A DNA stretch of 64,000 bases. It comes from Microthyrium microscopicum. Lineage: Eukaryota > Ascomycota > Dothideomycetes > Microthyriales > Microthyriaceae. The notes under the pieces were generated by a model, which was not told the origin of the DNA, made no database searches, and saw only the letters and a list, made by a program, of their open reading frames with translations. This document shows, piece after piece, positions 1-11,521 of this stretch. The position numbers and the translations under genes are program-made. How positions within the stretch are numbered: position 1 is the first letter of the stretch; each line of letters opens with the position of its first letter. Location: contig MU004231.1 in the NCBI GenBank assembly GCA_010405405.1, forward strand, positions 3,094,401 through 3,158,400, in the 5' to 3' direction.

Positions 1-4
1 GGTC

Positions 5-1222
5 ATGGAAGAAACCTCCCTCGAAAACTCCATCAGACGCGCCGGCTCATTCCCCGAAGTCGAGGCTGAAATGCCCATTCTTCGGTCTCGAAGACGCGGG
101 AGTATCATCGACAAGATCTCGTCTCTTCTGGGTGAACGGAATCCATGGCAAAAGCCCATTAATCCGCGCGAACATACCATCTGGCTGTTCGACAACACAG
201 CCTACAGAGCGCCCGGCGCGACATCCAGCAAGAACGAATGGCAGGCAGAAGTCGTCGCTGCATACTTTGTTAAAGAGAGCGGCGAAGATAGCTCAGAGGC
301 CGTCGCGAAGATTAGTGAACTGATCGGGTTGGCACCAGACGATGCAAGCCGCAAGAAGGTCGCGCTGCGCTTACAGCCATTCCTGGATTGCGTGTTGCCA
401 GCACACACGGCGCAGTTGGAGATTGATAATCAGACATTCAAACTTGGTCCCAGCTCATCTGAAGGCATCACCACAGATATCATCAAATTCAACTCCAAGG
501 CAAAAGCTGGATCAGCAATCGCTCCACAGCTCGTCGGCATGGCACCACAAGTACCGATGGCCACCTACTTTGCCGAGCCAGAAGGCTGGGCTGTCATTTC
601 GGATGTGGATGATACGATAAAGAAGACGATGACATCTTCGGCGCTGGGCGTGCTTCAGTCGACCTTTGTTGACGATCCAGAACCGATTGCCGGCATGCCA
701 GAGCTGTACCAGCATATACAGAAGAGTTTCAAGAATCCGCCATTTTGGTACCTCACTGCGAGTCCTTACAACCTATACACGTTCATCCGCGAGTTCAAGG
801 CCACGTTCAAGTTTCCTCCCGGTCAATTGATTCTACGAGATGCGTCATGGATGTCACTAGCCGGTCTACTAGCGTCAGTCACGCAGGGAACACAAGCATA
901 CAAAGTTGATCGCATGAAGAAGATACATTCGTGGTTTCCGAAACGCAAGTTCATCTGTATCGGCGACAGCACGCAATCGGACCCTGAGGCATATGGAGAG
1001 ATGTATCGAGCGAATCCTGAATGGGTTAAAGCAATCTTCATCCGCAAAGTCACTGGTGTCGATGTACCGGGCTCGTTTGATGAGGATGAGAAGAATCTGC
1101 CTGCACGATTCGAGAAGGCGTTCAAAGATGTGCCAGCAGAGATATGGTATGTGTTTGAGGATCCGAAGGAAGTGTATGGGAAGTTGGAGGAGCTGAATAA
1201 TTCGAGTTGGAAGCTTTGGTAA
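5..1222 (+). CDS. APP1: Phosphatidate phosphatase, APP1 type (5' end may lie off the window)
   Basis: The protein matches the catalytic domain of yeast App1, a Mg-dependent phosphatidate phosphatase that turns phosphatidate into diacylglycerol at cortical actin patches and endocytic sites. Seen in the sequence: the HAD-like motif DVDDTIKKT near residue 200, then the conserved WYLTASPYNLY block near residue 250, and the motif FICIGDSTQSDPEAYGEMY near residue 320, which should carry the last acidic catalytic positions. The N-terminal 170 residues form the domain that precedes the catalytic part in fungal App1 relatives. The ATG at position 5 is the first codon that can be read, and only four bases precede it, so an upstream exon cannot be excluded. 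No intron is needed inside the frame. Family assignment is firm; the N-terminus is not. Confidence 0.88.
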   Translation: MEETSLENSIRRAGSFPEVEAEMPILRSRRRGSIIDKISSLLGERNPWQKPINPREHTIWLFDNTAYRAPGATSSKNEWQAEVVAAYFVKESGEDSSEAVAKISELIGLAPDDASRKKVALRLQPFLDCVLPAHTAQLEIDNQTFKLGPSSSEGITTDIIKFNSKAKAGSAIAPQLVGMAPQVPMATYFAEPEGWAVISDVDDTIKKTMTSSALGVLQSTFVDDPEPIAGMPELYQHIQKSFKNPPFWYLTASPYNLYTFIREFKATFKFPPGQLILRDASWMSLAGLLASVTQGTQAYKVDRMKKIHSWFPKRKFICIGDSTQSDPEAYGEMYRANPEWVKAIFIRKVTGVDVPGSFDEDEKNLPARFEKAFKDVPAEIWYVFEDPKEVYGKLEELNNSSWKLW

Positions 1223-1772
1223 ACGTTAACGCAGGCATGAATTTGGAGTCTAGGCAGCAACAAATGGCAGGAGATTGGCTCGATTCCTTTACCTGGTGGT
1301 CGGAATTGTATGGTTCATGATGGCGGGCAATTCATTCATCGATGTCCTAGAAATTAATATCAAATAGTTCCTTACTGGGGATACTTGTACAGTGCTTAAA
1401 TGAAAGCCCACAGTCAATAGATCAGGGTTCAAAGTTTAAATGAAGAATATCCTACCCCAGTAACTCACTTGGATGTTTCTTGGGCCATGGCTGAATCAAC
1501 ATAGAGTTTTCCCAACTCCGCATCCCCGATTCTGTCTTGGCTTCAAATGACGAATCGCATGCTGTGTGAAAGTGATATTGATATTTACTTGACACATGTA
1601 AACATGAACCGATGCATTATCATTCTGGTTTTAGATATGCTGAGCCTGATCAACCATATCACTCTCCTCGCAGCTCTCATACAGTTTAGATAGGTTGCCA
1701 GCAAACATTACAACGCTATCTTGTCGGGCATTGTATTTGACATAACCCCGAGATAGACTGGGTCTTGCCTTC
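1223..1772. other. Intergenic, convergent 3' ends
   Basis: This stretch lies between two genes that point towards each other. I see no open frame, repeat or RNA gene in it. Confidence 0.5.
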
Positions 1773-3512
1773 TCAAAATGCTTCCAATTCAGGAAATGCC
1801 ACCCTAATCAAGCTCGCAAGAACGATCAGGTACATAAGCGTTCTCACCACAAGAGGCATGCACAGTGCTCTAAAGGTCCCGAAAGACATCAGTAGACCCA
1901 ACCAAGTCCCAACAAAGAGACAGACACCCAGAATGATGCCCTTGTAATTCTCGTCCCAGGCCTGCACGGCATGCCAGTTGCGTCTCAGTGATAGTACGCC
2001 CAGCCAAGGTATGCCGTAGAAGATCAGCGCCCATTCAACACCACAAGTCCCCCTGAAATAGAGATGTATCAGCGCTGAAGTTGGGAACCAAGCCAAAAAC
2101 CACAAAAATGTCGAGGCAACGGCATCTTCTGGGTGCAAATGCTTTGAGACACCTTGCTCCAACGCCCAGATATCAGCGTCTGGGTCCCGAGCTTGTACGC
2201 AAATATCCGTCATTAGCTGCATCGACTTGATTGTTAGCTCATGTTTTCGACCAAATTGCGCCGATCTGGCTTTGATTGCTTTGTGACAGGTCTCCTTGGC
2301 GATTTCGGGAGCCGCTGGATTGATCTTGAAGTCTGCGACAGCTCGGAGGTGAATGACCTCGTGGAGTTCATGTGAATCGCTCAGATCCATCGCCTGTTTG
2401 AGATGATGCGTGATATCAAGTGGGACGCTTCGCAACTGGAGGTAAGCATCAATCAAGAGTAGGAGGATCTCGCGCTGCAATCTTTTCTTGCTTGACGCGG
2501 CGTGATTGGTAGTTTGCGTGAAAGACTCTAGAGTCTTCTTCAAATAGGGAATCGCCTGCTTGAGTCGTCCCTTCTGGCAGAGTTCAACAGCATGCTTGTG
2601 TCTTTGTTTGATGATATGCGTGTCAATATCGAAGTTCTTATCTTCCATTTGATCACCGTCCTCGGTAACAGAGGACGCAGGCGTGTAAGTTGTAGATTCT
2701 GGCGGGCTTGTGGAGGTTAAAGGGCTAGTACCTATATGAGCCTGATCTCTCAATCCTTGGGCTGTTTGCTGAAGCCATACGCGGGTGTTTTGAAAGGTGG
2801 AGCCAACAGTGGGTTCTGTGACACTGATGCCACTGCTGAGACTGGTCGAGTATTTAACGATGCCAGCGGCAATCTGGATCAGTTCTTCGCTTCCTTCTGT
2901 AAGCTCAAGAATCTTCACTCGTTCACGAAGGGTGAACTCGGTGAGGTCCCTTGCATTGCTTTTGTCCAGTTTGGAAAGGTCTGAATTGGTGGACTCAAGA
3001 AGTCGGATTCCATCGCCCACTGTCACTGCTAAGCTAGTCGAGCTCTTGAGTAGGTGTCTATCGATTGTGAGCTCACATCTCCAACAGTTTCGAGCATCAG
3101 GTACTTACAATTGTCTCAACTTGATCATCATGCACAAACTCAATGAACAAGTTTTGATCCGGAACACAAGGTGGTGGATTTGTCTGTCGCGCAGTGCCGC
3201 AGAAAAGGAGATATTGTTGTGTTGGGCTAATCCGCGTTCCCACCCGAGTATAGCTTGCAGTTGAGTTATTGCTTCGGAAGTGATGGTCAAGACCTTCTCG
3301 ATTGCTCGATTCCCCACCAAACCAATGGGACCTCCAGTTGCTGTTAGGTTGCTAAGCTCTGTTTCCACCAGATTGAGCGACAAACCCAGATGGTCCAGTC
3401 TTGTGGGAACATCATGGCCAGTTTGATGAACCTGCTGGACTGCTTCCCAGTGCTCTTTGACAATGGCTATGGCAGGCTTGACCAGGGATATCAAGGTGAG
3501 GTAGTGAGGCAT
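1773..3512 (-). CDS. Membrane-anchored protein with STAND-like helical N-terminus (hypothetical)
   Basis: Two exons: 3109-3512 and 1773-3033, joined over a 75-base intron (3034-3108) with donor GTAAGTAC; total 554 residues. The N-terminal 200 residues are helical and resemble the N-terminal domains that many fungi place in front of NACHT/STAND NTPases, but no NTPase motif follows. Instead there is a Ser/Thr/Pro-rich linker (about residues 215-260). Then comes a helical region of TPR-like character (about 270-420), with the pattern of paired helices around KGRLKQAIPYLKKTLESF. The C-terminal 110 residues hold about four hydrophobic segments that should span a membrane. This combination suggests a membrane-tethered helical-repeat protein. 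The resemblance to STAND N-termini is by general pattern only, and I do not assign a function. Confidence 0.72.
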
Positions 3513-5166
3513 CGCGTCATGTATGGTAGAACGTCCAACGGGAGGCTGTTTACAATGATATGTAGTGGTGAAATGAAGGAGATGAAGCAGTCGAAGATTG
3601 ATTCCTTACAAAAGGTCGCGAAGAAGTAAGAAGTAAGCAGTAATAGATGAGATGAAGTTGAAATTGGCTCTAGGCTCCAGCGATGCTAGAGTCTCAATGG
3701 GGCAGGCGCGATACATCGAGGCTCCTAACGCTACTGCCTTACCTTGCTGGCTCCTAGTTGTACTTGCCTCACATGCAAGTAGAATCTTCATAGCGTCCCG
3801 AACCTATTGGGAAAGCGCAACGGGTGGTTCCCCTGATCCTGGAAAGGGGTAATGTTTGTCAATAATCGACTTTACTTCATGTCAATCGGGGTAATTGTTT
3901 ATACATGGGAGAATTGGAGTTAAGTAGCTGTGAACATCAGTCGTGATCGATATCGAAGATGATAATATTCATGATCTGACCTGCAGCCGGCTGATGAAAC
4001 GAATATATGGCACTCTCCCAGCGAGTGCGATGTCTACCACCGCATGTTAAGTATAGCACAGTCTGTCATTCCCATCGTAATCGATATTTCACCATTACAT
4101 TTGCGCACTCGATGGGAAGTAGAGCCGATGATAGACGAACGTAGCGGATGGGAGCCATAGAATCTGATGGGAGCGCACCGTCTATTTTGTCGACCGGTTG
4201 AAGTACATCGAAGTGGTTATCGGCCTCGAGGTATGAGACTCCACATTAAATAAACGTCGGGAGGACCTTGTCGGTCATTTATAGCTGTGAGTTATCTTTT
4301 AAGCCGGGTCGAGTAGCCTCTACAAGATGAGGATTTTTCCGAGCGAATACTGTTTGTGCGCCCTTTCAGGCTGGGCTAGAGCGCTTCATCTTCCACCAGG
4401 AACATGGCTGATGGGATTCATTTTCATTCCTTTGAATCACCCCAAGAAAATGGCTTGGTCGCCATCGTCGTTGGTTGATTCTGTAGATAGTCGATGATGT
4501 TGGAGCTCGAAGGGTTCAGAATAAGCATCAGGGATGCTACCACAATAAGCCGGTGCTACCTGTTATGAATGGCGGAGATCTTCCCCAGGATATCTTCACA
4601 ACCTGGATCTACTTGATTGAAAGTATAGTGCTTTGTAGTTTGTAAGATGATTTGCTGGTAGCGTAACGCGCGGACGGGACAACTGACATGCTCATTCTGC
4701 AACAACCATGGTGCATGATAGCGAACTCATACTAAATCCGCAGCGGACGATAGGGATAGCAATTGATGGTAGAGCGACAGTGGTTTTGTCTCCCCGTTTG
4801 CAACTGAAAGCGCAACATCTCGTTATCTATGAGATGCTTGCACAGTGTGACTGTTGACAGCGCGAACGAATGCAGAACATAGCTAGAAAAAGCATCTTAG
4901 AGTCATGGATGTCATTACGCATCCCCGACCTCCTCAACCTAAGTGGGACATTCAACCGTGCACATCTTATCCGGGACAATGGCGTTCGTCACCTCTCTGT
5001 GCTCGCTAATTTCTATCCTCTAATCTTCTCGTCTTATTGCTAGTAATTGAATTTATTCCTATCCATATCTCTTTTGTGTTTTCGTGGATGTAGTTGTCCA
5101 AGTTCTTCCCTCTCCCACGACTGCGACGATCGCACGCCTCCGCAGCCCCTCACGAATGGCGCCAGG
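3513..5166. other. Long intergenic region between divergent genes
   Basis: About 1.65 kb between a minus-strand and a plus-strand gene, so it holds two promoters. Short frames here have no recognisable content. Several nearly identical GATGGGAG words occur around 4110-4170, but not as a regular tandem array. The bases just before 5167 are pyrimidine-rich, as is common upstream of fungal start codons. Confidence 0.45.
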
Positions 5167-6681
5167 ATGCGCCGAGTCCTTGGTCGAGTCCTTCAGGTCG
5201 CGCTCCTAGTCTTGGCTTTCTGCGGCATCATACTGCTCCTACGCTCGAAGGAATCGTTTCGTATAAACACAACCTCATCAAAGTCCTCGCCTTCAGAGGA
5301 TGAACGGCTACAGGATATGCGCGTTTGGTGGGCGCGCTACGAACGTGCGATGCTTGATGCTCGTCCGAACGCAAACCCGATTGAGCTATCGTCGGGAGGT
5401 GCGCAGACGGTGAGCGTGGAAGGCGATATTTTCAGGACTGATAGCATGAATTTTGTCAGGAACGAGGGTGTCGTGGAGGAGCTGAAGAGAGCACAAGCAC
5501 AATTTCGTGGTATCCTCGATCAAACATTTGCCGGCAATGGGCGGCCCATTGATCATTCCATATTGAAGCTGTTCAATGGCCAAGGAGTGGTGACTGTGGC
5601 AGGAGGAGAATACTATGGCCCTGCAATGGTGGGTATCTTAATGCTCCGAAAGCTGGGGTCGAATTTACCCGTTGAGGTGTTCGTGGAGAACAAAAAGAGT
5701 GGGGAATATGAGAAGGAAATATGCGAAACCATCCTACCCTCGATGAATGCGCGGTGTGTGGTTTTGACACAATTTCTTGGTTCGTCGTCCAGGTTTGGAT
5801 CTGGAATCAAAGTTACGCATTATCAACTCAAGAGTTTGGCCATGTTGTTTTCATCTTTCAAAGACGTCTTGTATCTGGATTCCGACAGCATTCCTCTGGT
5901 GGACCCCAAAGTGGAACTGTTCACAAAGGAACCATACCTCTCGACTGGTTTTGTAGGATGGCCCGATTTTTGGAAAGCTTCCGAGTCGCCTCTATTCTAT
6001 AAAATTGCCGGACTGGATGGCATGCCCAAAAATCTTCCAGCATCCTCATCCGAGGCAGGACAGTTGATGCTTGATAAGAGCAAGCATCTCAAAACGCTTC
6101 TTCTCGCCATTTACTATAACGTGATGGGTCCAGAATGGTATTACCCACTACTCAGCCAAGGGGCGTTGGGACAAGGTGATAAAAACACATTCGAGAGTGC
6201 GGCAACCGTCCTCGGTCTACCATGGTACCGCGTTCGATCGGAGGTTCACACACTCGGTCGGCAAGACGCTGGCGAGCTACGAGGGAGTGCCATGATCCAG
6301 TATCATCCAGGAGACGACATGAAGCGTCATGGCGAGAGCACCACCGCAGCCAAAGCGACAGCTGTCAAAACGTTCACTGGGCTCGGTCCACAGCAGAAAG
6401 TGCGACCTGCTTTTATACATGCCAACACGCCAAAGATGAACGCTGGGCATCTTGTTGACGAGGGTGATTTGCAAGACAAGGCCTCTGCACAGCATATACG
6501 ACTATGGGGTACCCACGAGCAACAGATGGAAATATTCGGGAAAGATGTGGAGAAGGTGACGTTCCAGTATGTTGTTGAGACTGGGTGTAAATACGTCAGG
6601 ATGCTGAAAGACTGGAAACATAGAGGCGATATATGCGCCAAGTTGATGGAACATTATCGTATTGTCTTTTACGAGTCTTAA
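5167..6681 (+). CDS. Alpha-1,2-mannosyltransferase, GT71 / Mnn2 type
   Basis: A 504-residue type II membrane protein. The frame is open from 5047, but that codon is TTG; the first ATG in frame is at 5167 and gives the expected short cytoplasmic tail and one membrane anchor (about residues 8-26). The luminal part matches fungal Mannosyl_trans3/GT71 enzymes of the Mnn2/Mnn5 group, which add alpha-1,2-mannose branches to N-glycan outer chains in the Golgi. Visible landmarks are the block VVTVAGGEYYGPAMVGILML near residue 145, the metal-binding DXD in VLYLDSDSIPL near 235, and the following GFVGWPDFWK segment, followed by a glutamine-rich acceptor-side region. No intron is needed. Fungal genomes usually carry several paralogues, so the exact orthologue is open. 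Confidence 0.85.
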   Translation: MRRVLGRVLQVALLVLAFCGIILLLRSKESFRINTTSSKSSPSEDERLQDMRVWWARYERAMLDARPNANPIELSSGGAQTVSVEGDIFRTDSMNFVRNEGVVEELKRAQAQFRGILDQTFAGNGRPIDHSILKLFNGQGVVTVAGGEYYGPAMVGILMLRKLGSNLPVEVFVENKKSGEYEKEICETILPSMNARCVVLTQFLGSSSRFGSGIKVTHYQLKSLAMLFSSFKDVLYLDSDSIPLVDPKVELFTKEPYLSTGFVGWPDFWKASESPLFYKIAGLDGMPKNLPASSSEAGQLMLDKSKHLKTLLLAIYYNVMGPEWYYPLLSQGALGQGDKNTFESAATVLGLPWYRVRSEVHTLGRQDAGELRGSAMIQYHPGDDMKRHGESTTAAKATAVKTFTGLGPQQKVRPAFIHANTPKMNAGHLVDEGDLQDKASAQHIRLWGTHEQQMEIFGKDVEKVTFQYVVETGCKYVRMLKDWKHRGDICAKLMEHYRIVFYES

Positions 6682-9600
6682 TGATTGAAGTTTTGGTGGC
6701 TTCTGTTTGCTCATCATGACGGTAATGTAGTTTCATGATGATACCTTTGATTCTCGCACTTCTAGCGGACGTACATAGCAACATTAATTATACCGCACAT
6801 GCTCCCGACATAGCTTCGGAGTTATTCTATTCCTACACCATGTACGCTGGGAGCGCAACGAGCATGGGAATGCTTGATGATCAGCAATGGGCACATTCCG
6901 GATAGTAGCAAAATCTATAGGATTTCTGAGAAGGTAGAATATCTACAGCTTAAGGTAAATACTTGTATTAACGAGAAGTGATTGAAGAATCAGTATTGCG
7001 AGTGCCAGGCAACCACCGCTGAGCTGTGTTGGAGGACCACTTCAATGTTCTCAGCCTTGTCACAGCCTTGAAAGCTCGATGGCTACACCCCTTCTCATAA
7101 TGTGCCGTCCACTGAGACCCTCCCCCCCCTTATCAAATTCGCAGATTTGCTAGGATTCTACCAATCATAGGTAGAATAGACATAGCAAAAGTCTGGTATC
7201 ATCCATTTAGCGTTCCAAAGACTTTGATTTTTAAGCTATTTTGACTGTGATTGGCTGGTTCTGCTCAAAACCAAGCTGAGGGGGGAGGGTCTCAGTGGAC
7301 GGCACATTATGAGAAGGGGTGTAGCATGATATATTGGTGGCAAATTCAATGCTAAGATATCGTTGGCTCGAAGCCGAAGCTTGCAGGATCAACTCGTTTT
7401 TGGAGCAATGAACTTCCCCGAACTCCTCCATTTAAGCTGCAAGGCAATGCCTGTCATACATCAAGCATTTTCAGCCTATGGAGGCCGTGACTGTAGCCGA
7501 ATCATGGTATGGTCATCACAATAGCAAAAGAATCAAACCCAGAACACCGGATTCTTTCAGCTCATCAATCGTGGCTGAATGTTCCTTCTATTATCTCTGC
7601 CTCGGGTGAGCACTGTAGCACTACTTTGGAGGCCTATGTGGCGATCAAAATGCTACTTCTCATCAAAGCACAATTCAGCGTTAAGCCCGTCTTGCTTTTT
7701 CGCCATATACTCTGCAGGTCCTGGATTAGTGAAACTTAAAAAATGGCTGGAATGAGTTGATCGAAGTAGCCACAGCCTCCAATTTGCCTTCGTCACCATC
7801 CGCCAACCGTGAGATGAAGTATGGAGCATAAGTGGGCGGAGCAATTAGGCTTATCAAATACCCAGTAAGACTGGGCCGCCCATCGTATTCGTTTGATCAG
7901 AATGTCAACATCAATTGCTGCTGTGAAATTCAGCATGACACTTCTGTGGGCCAATCAATACTACCGATTATTCTCGAAATTTAGTTGATTACAATTGACA
8001 CTGTGGAGGCAGAGTTTGACACTTGTGAATCAAGACGACTTTGCCCAACGCTCTTTTAAATTCCATGGCCTCCCGGAATTGAAACAGGTGGTGGGTAGAG
8101 TAAAGCAGTCGATAGGAAGCCAAGTAGATGGAATACATCGTAGTTGGTGGGAGACATCGCAGCTAATGGGAGTACTTTGGACCTTGGTTGAATGGTACAT
8201 GACAGCTCTGGCTACCGTACTGCATTTCGCCTCATGGTTCATGAAATGCTTCCTGAATTTCGAACTTCAACGATCGAAAAGCTTGAAATCTGCTCCAGGG
8301 CGCTTGGCCAGGCTCAGTATGGCGTGGAAGCAGACCCTGTAAGAGCGAAATCATCCGACTTCCTTGCCAGCCATAACATGGGAAATATTGAGCACTCATC
8401 TGCCTCGTCTTCCTGATCACGCGCGGCATACTTCCAATAGACCGGTATTGGCCAAGTTTGAGGGTGTACAGCTGTAGAGGTCCATTACAACACGACATGT
8501 TTCTTCTCCACCTGCATTAGGTGCCGCCTGTAAGTTACAGTTTCTGCTGCGAACACTGAAAAGAAGGTTCGCGCATCGTGGCTACGAGGATGAGACTGGT
8601 GTAACTCAAGTTCATGAGACGGCATTGCAGCGGGTCAAGCCGCGTACCGAGCCAATCAGATCCATGAATGGCATTCCATGCTACGATACCAGCAGTTGAT
8701 CATAGCGTTCATTTCATAGCCTTTGCCGTGCCGCTGCAAAGTCCCGCCTTTGGTTTAGCGGCAATCCTCCCTCCCTCAAATTCCTCCAGCCTCCCAGCTC
8801 ATTGCCAAAGAGTGCCACACCTTGTCTGATGCATGCGAATCACTGATCCAAACTTCGCCGCATCTGGCTCGCTGTTGACTGAGTGGTATGATTAGACGCT
8901 GGCCTTGAAGAGTCTGGCATGACAGGCAGTAAGGAGGCAAATCACCGCACTTTGGTCCTTGCGGCCTCCTCAAGTAGGCGAAGTTTCGGTCAGCAATAGT
9001 CTCCATCGTGAAGGCTAGGTACTAATGTAATGTAGGATCGACCAATGCCCCAGTGTGGCTGGAGCAGTGGAGAAGGACAAGGCTGAAGTGCAGGCTACGA
9101 TTGAGCATTCATAAGGCTCGTGAGAATCGTCTTCATTGGATCTTCATTGGATGACGACTTCTTTAGCAACTCGCAAATCATTCAAAATGGAAAGATCTTT
9201 TCTCTATTCTACCTGATGCGTTTCCCTGACTATACAAATCAAAGTTTTCCTTTCCGTTCAAGTGTTGTTTGTCCCTGTTGACCTGCAGCTGAAGAGCGTG
9301 GTCGATGGTCTCAGATCATTGTCACCTGGTTTATCCATCCACTCAACCAATAACGACGCATGCGAGTACGCCTGTCTGCATGATACTATCAGTTCAAACT
9401 ACCTAGGAGCTGCTATTTCGAACTAAAATACACTTGGACACCATTACCAGCATACCAAGCATCACTTCACACCAACTACTACTTCCTTCTTGGATTGCCT
9501 CATCTGGACCTCAGAAAGCTTCCATACTACCATGTCGCCTTAGAGTTGGCATTGGTAGTGATAACATTATCATTTCAAACAACTACTTTGGAAAACAAGA

Positions 9601-9687
9601 AGTTGGCCTCAACCTCTCCCAATCGTCACTGAACGTTATACGACCCTACTCGAACCGGAATCCTCCTGTCACCTTACTGGAGCGACC
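6682..9687. other. Large intergenic region containing one small inverted-repeat element
   Basis: About 3 kb with no gene I can support. It holds the inverted-repeat element at 7083-7324 (listed separately). Frames at 7995-8342 (+) and 8776-9006 (-) are uninterrupted for 75-115 codons but show no motif, no splice continuation and no clear start context. The last 250 bases before 9688 are rich in short A and C runs and may be the 5' leader and promoter of the next gene. Confidence 0.45.
7083..7324. mobile_element. MITE-like element with perfect 45-base terminal inverted repeats
   Basis: The 45 bases at 7083-7127 are the exact reverse complement of 7280-7324, without a mismatch. The repeats enclose about 150 bases with no coding capacity. 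Both ends carry a TA dinucleotide (7084-7085 and 7322-7323), so the element proper could be 7086-7321 flanked by a TA target duplication, as in Tc1/mariner and Fot1/pogo elements. The match extends one base beyond the TA on each side, so that boundary is not proven. An internal small hairpin lies around 7154-7180. Its size and lack of coding sequence fit a MITE moved by a transposase elsewhere. Perfect arms imply recent movement or selection on a hairpin. Confidence 0.75.
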
Positions 9688-11256
9688 ATGTGTCTATACG
9701 TCACTAAGAAATATGTCCATAGAGACGGGCGTACTGAGATTGTACCCGAGTTGGTCCACTGTCGCCATAGTAATGGCAGAGAGCCATGTTCTAACCTATC
9801 AAGGCGCGAGCAAATCATACAGGTCGGTTCCTCATCAAGCTCGCCGGGCTTGACTCCACACGATGGCATGTCTACCGTCTCCTCGAGCATGCCCGCGACT
9901 CCCATCTCCACCACATCTGGTGGCCTTCCCGCTTTTGGCCTGCACAAAGGCACTTATGGTGGGAACGCAAATTATGAAGATAGATCACCTTCCAAAAGCC
10001 CTACGAGGACGAATAGACGGTTCAGGCTGTTTCTAGACTCCGAGTCTAGGTCGCCGCGCGGTACAAGGCCGCCGGCTCCTAGACCAGTTGTCACACAGGC
10101 GCAGCCGCCGTCGCCATCTTCGCCTTTGGGCTACGGAAGAACCGCGCGTTTGCCAGAACGTACTCGAACCGACCATCGACGTGTACGATCGGATTCAGAT
10201 TTCGGTGACTCTTTGCTCACTGCTCGCCCTCATACCGCGGAAGATCGCGCGACCGAGATCGTCGATCGAGCAAATGCTCGTGACCAGCTAAGAAGAGAGA
10301 ACCGCGAGAGATTGCGGGAAGAAGCTGATATTAGGCGGCAACGGGAAGAGTTGGATAGGCAGACAGCGGAACGGATCCATAAAGATCAACGGCGAGAGAA
10401 GGAGGAAAAGCTGCTCGATGAGCAAGAGCAAAGGACGGCAGAACGGTTGCGTGCGCGGGAGCAACTAAGAGAAGAAGCGGCAAGGCGCCGTGAGCAAGAA
10501 GATCGGGCGAAACAAGACCGAGAGCAGCGAGACCGAATGCGAGCCAGACAAGCCGAGGAAGATGCCCGCAAAGAAGAGCGAGAACGACAAGAAGTAGCTG
10601 AGCGGGAGCAGGTGGACCGGCTAAGAAGACAGATTCGTGAAGGCCGTGAGCGAGAAGAGCGTGAGCGGCGAGAACAACAAGAAGCGAGAGACCAACGACA
10701 ACGGGATTTACGAACACGTCAAACTCGTAGTCGCCAAGCTGAACAAGAAATAAATGAGCAGGCAAGGATAACTGATGAGCGACAACGACATGACCTACGG
10801 GTTCAAATCGAGGCTCGTGAGCGCCACTTACAGGAGGCAGAAGCACGTCTATTGCGCCGAAGACAAGAAGAGAATGCCAGACAGGAGGAACTGTGCCAGG
10901 CTCAGCGAGATTTCGAAGAGCTAGATCGTCGGATTCGAGCAAGTGAAGCTCGAGCCGGAGAAACACTTAATCGACTTGATGGCCCTCGCTTTGGTGAAAG
11001 ACGAAACCTCACCGCCACTCAATCACCATACCTCGACGCGCTCTTCCAACCACCACTACCCCTAGACGATGCCGAATACCGACGGCGGCGAGGAGAGCAA
11101 GTGTTGGAGCGTGCTAGGCAGCAAGCCGAGACTTGGGATAATGATGAGGAGTTTGGCGCTTATCGTGTACCGCTGATACGTCGAAATACAACCACTGGCG
11201 GTGACAGATCGCGAGAGACGAATTATAGAAATATGCGTCGAAGATACCCCAGTTGA
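9688..11256 (+). CDS. Coiled-coil / single-alpha-helix protein, hypothetical
   Basis: A 522-residue protein from one exon, starting at an ATG preceded by ACC. Residues 1-60 form a small Cys/His-containing head (CLYVTKKYVHRDGRTEIVPE) of the kind found at the start of several fungal hypothetical proteins. Residues 60-180 are Ser/Pro-rich and disordered. Residues 190-430 consist almost only of Arg, Glu, Gln, Lys, Asp and Ala, in patterns such as REQLREEAARRREQEDRAKQ. They lack a regular hydrophobic heptad, which points to a long stable single alpha helix more than a coiled coil. The tail is short and basic. Homologues of such low-complexity proteins are hard to assign; a role as spacer or scaffold is only inference. 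Confidence 0.75.
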   Translation: MCLYVTKKYVHRDGRTEIVPELVHCRHSNGREPCSNLSRREQIIQVGSSSSSPGLTPHDGMSTVSSSMPATPISTTSGGLPAFGLHKGTYGGNANYEDRSPSKSPTRTNRRFRLFLDSESRSPRGTRPPAPRPVVTQAQPPSPSSPLGYGRTARLPERTRTDHRRVRSDSDFGDSLLTARPHTAEDRATEIVDRANARDQLRRENRERLREEADIRRQREELDRQTAERIHKDQRREKEEKLLDEQEQRTAERLRAREQLREEAARRREQEDRAKQDREQRDRMRARQAEEDARKEERERQEVAEREQVDRLRRQIREGREREERERREQQEARDQRQRDLRTRQTRSRQAEQEINEQARITDERQRHDLRVQIEARERHLQEAEARLLRRRQEENARQEELCQAQRDFEELDRRIRASEARAGETLNRLDGPRFGERRNLTATQSPYLDALFQPPLPLDDAEYRRRRGEQVLERARQQAETWDNDEEFGAYRVPLIRRNTTTGGDRSRETNYRNMRRRYPS

Positions 11257-11521
11257 ATTATACGTTATGGAGTTCGCAATGGATGGCAAGGCGTCGTTAT
11301 ATCACATTGGTTCGGTCCCTGGCTCCTTATCAGGCATATACAATACCATTTCGTTCAACCCTAGCTTCTCCCGTGTTGGGGTCTGAGATCGATTTTACCA
11401 TTTTGTGATGAAATGCTCATTGCAGTAGCAGTAGCTGTTTGACAACGTACAGAAGAATTACTTGGCTGTTATCCCAACGGTCAACCTAAAAGTTCAGCCT
11501 TATGCGTATAGGCAAACTAAA

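Noticed and set aside
3606-3852. Overlapping 60-codon frames on both strands upstream of the STAND-like gene
   Set aside because: Too short, mutually overlapping, and no motif.
7995-8416. Two overlapping plus-strand frames of 74 and 115 codons
   Set aside because: No recognisable content, no splice signals joining them, and an antisense frame is also open; not distinguishable from chance.
10331-10966. 211-codon minus-strand frame rich in Leu/Val
   Set aside because: It is the antisense of the Arg/Glu-rich helix; the codon pattern creates an open complementary frame. No start context or motif.
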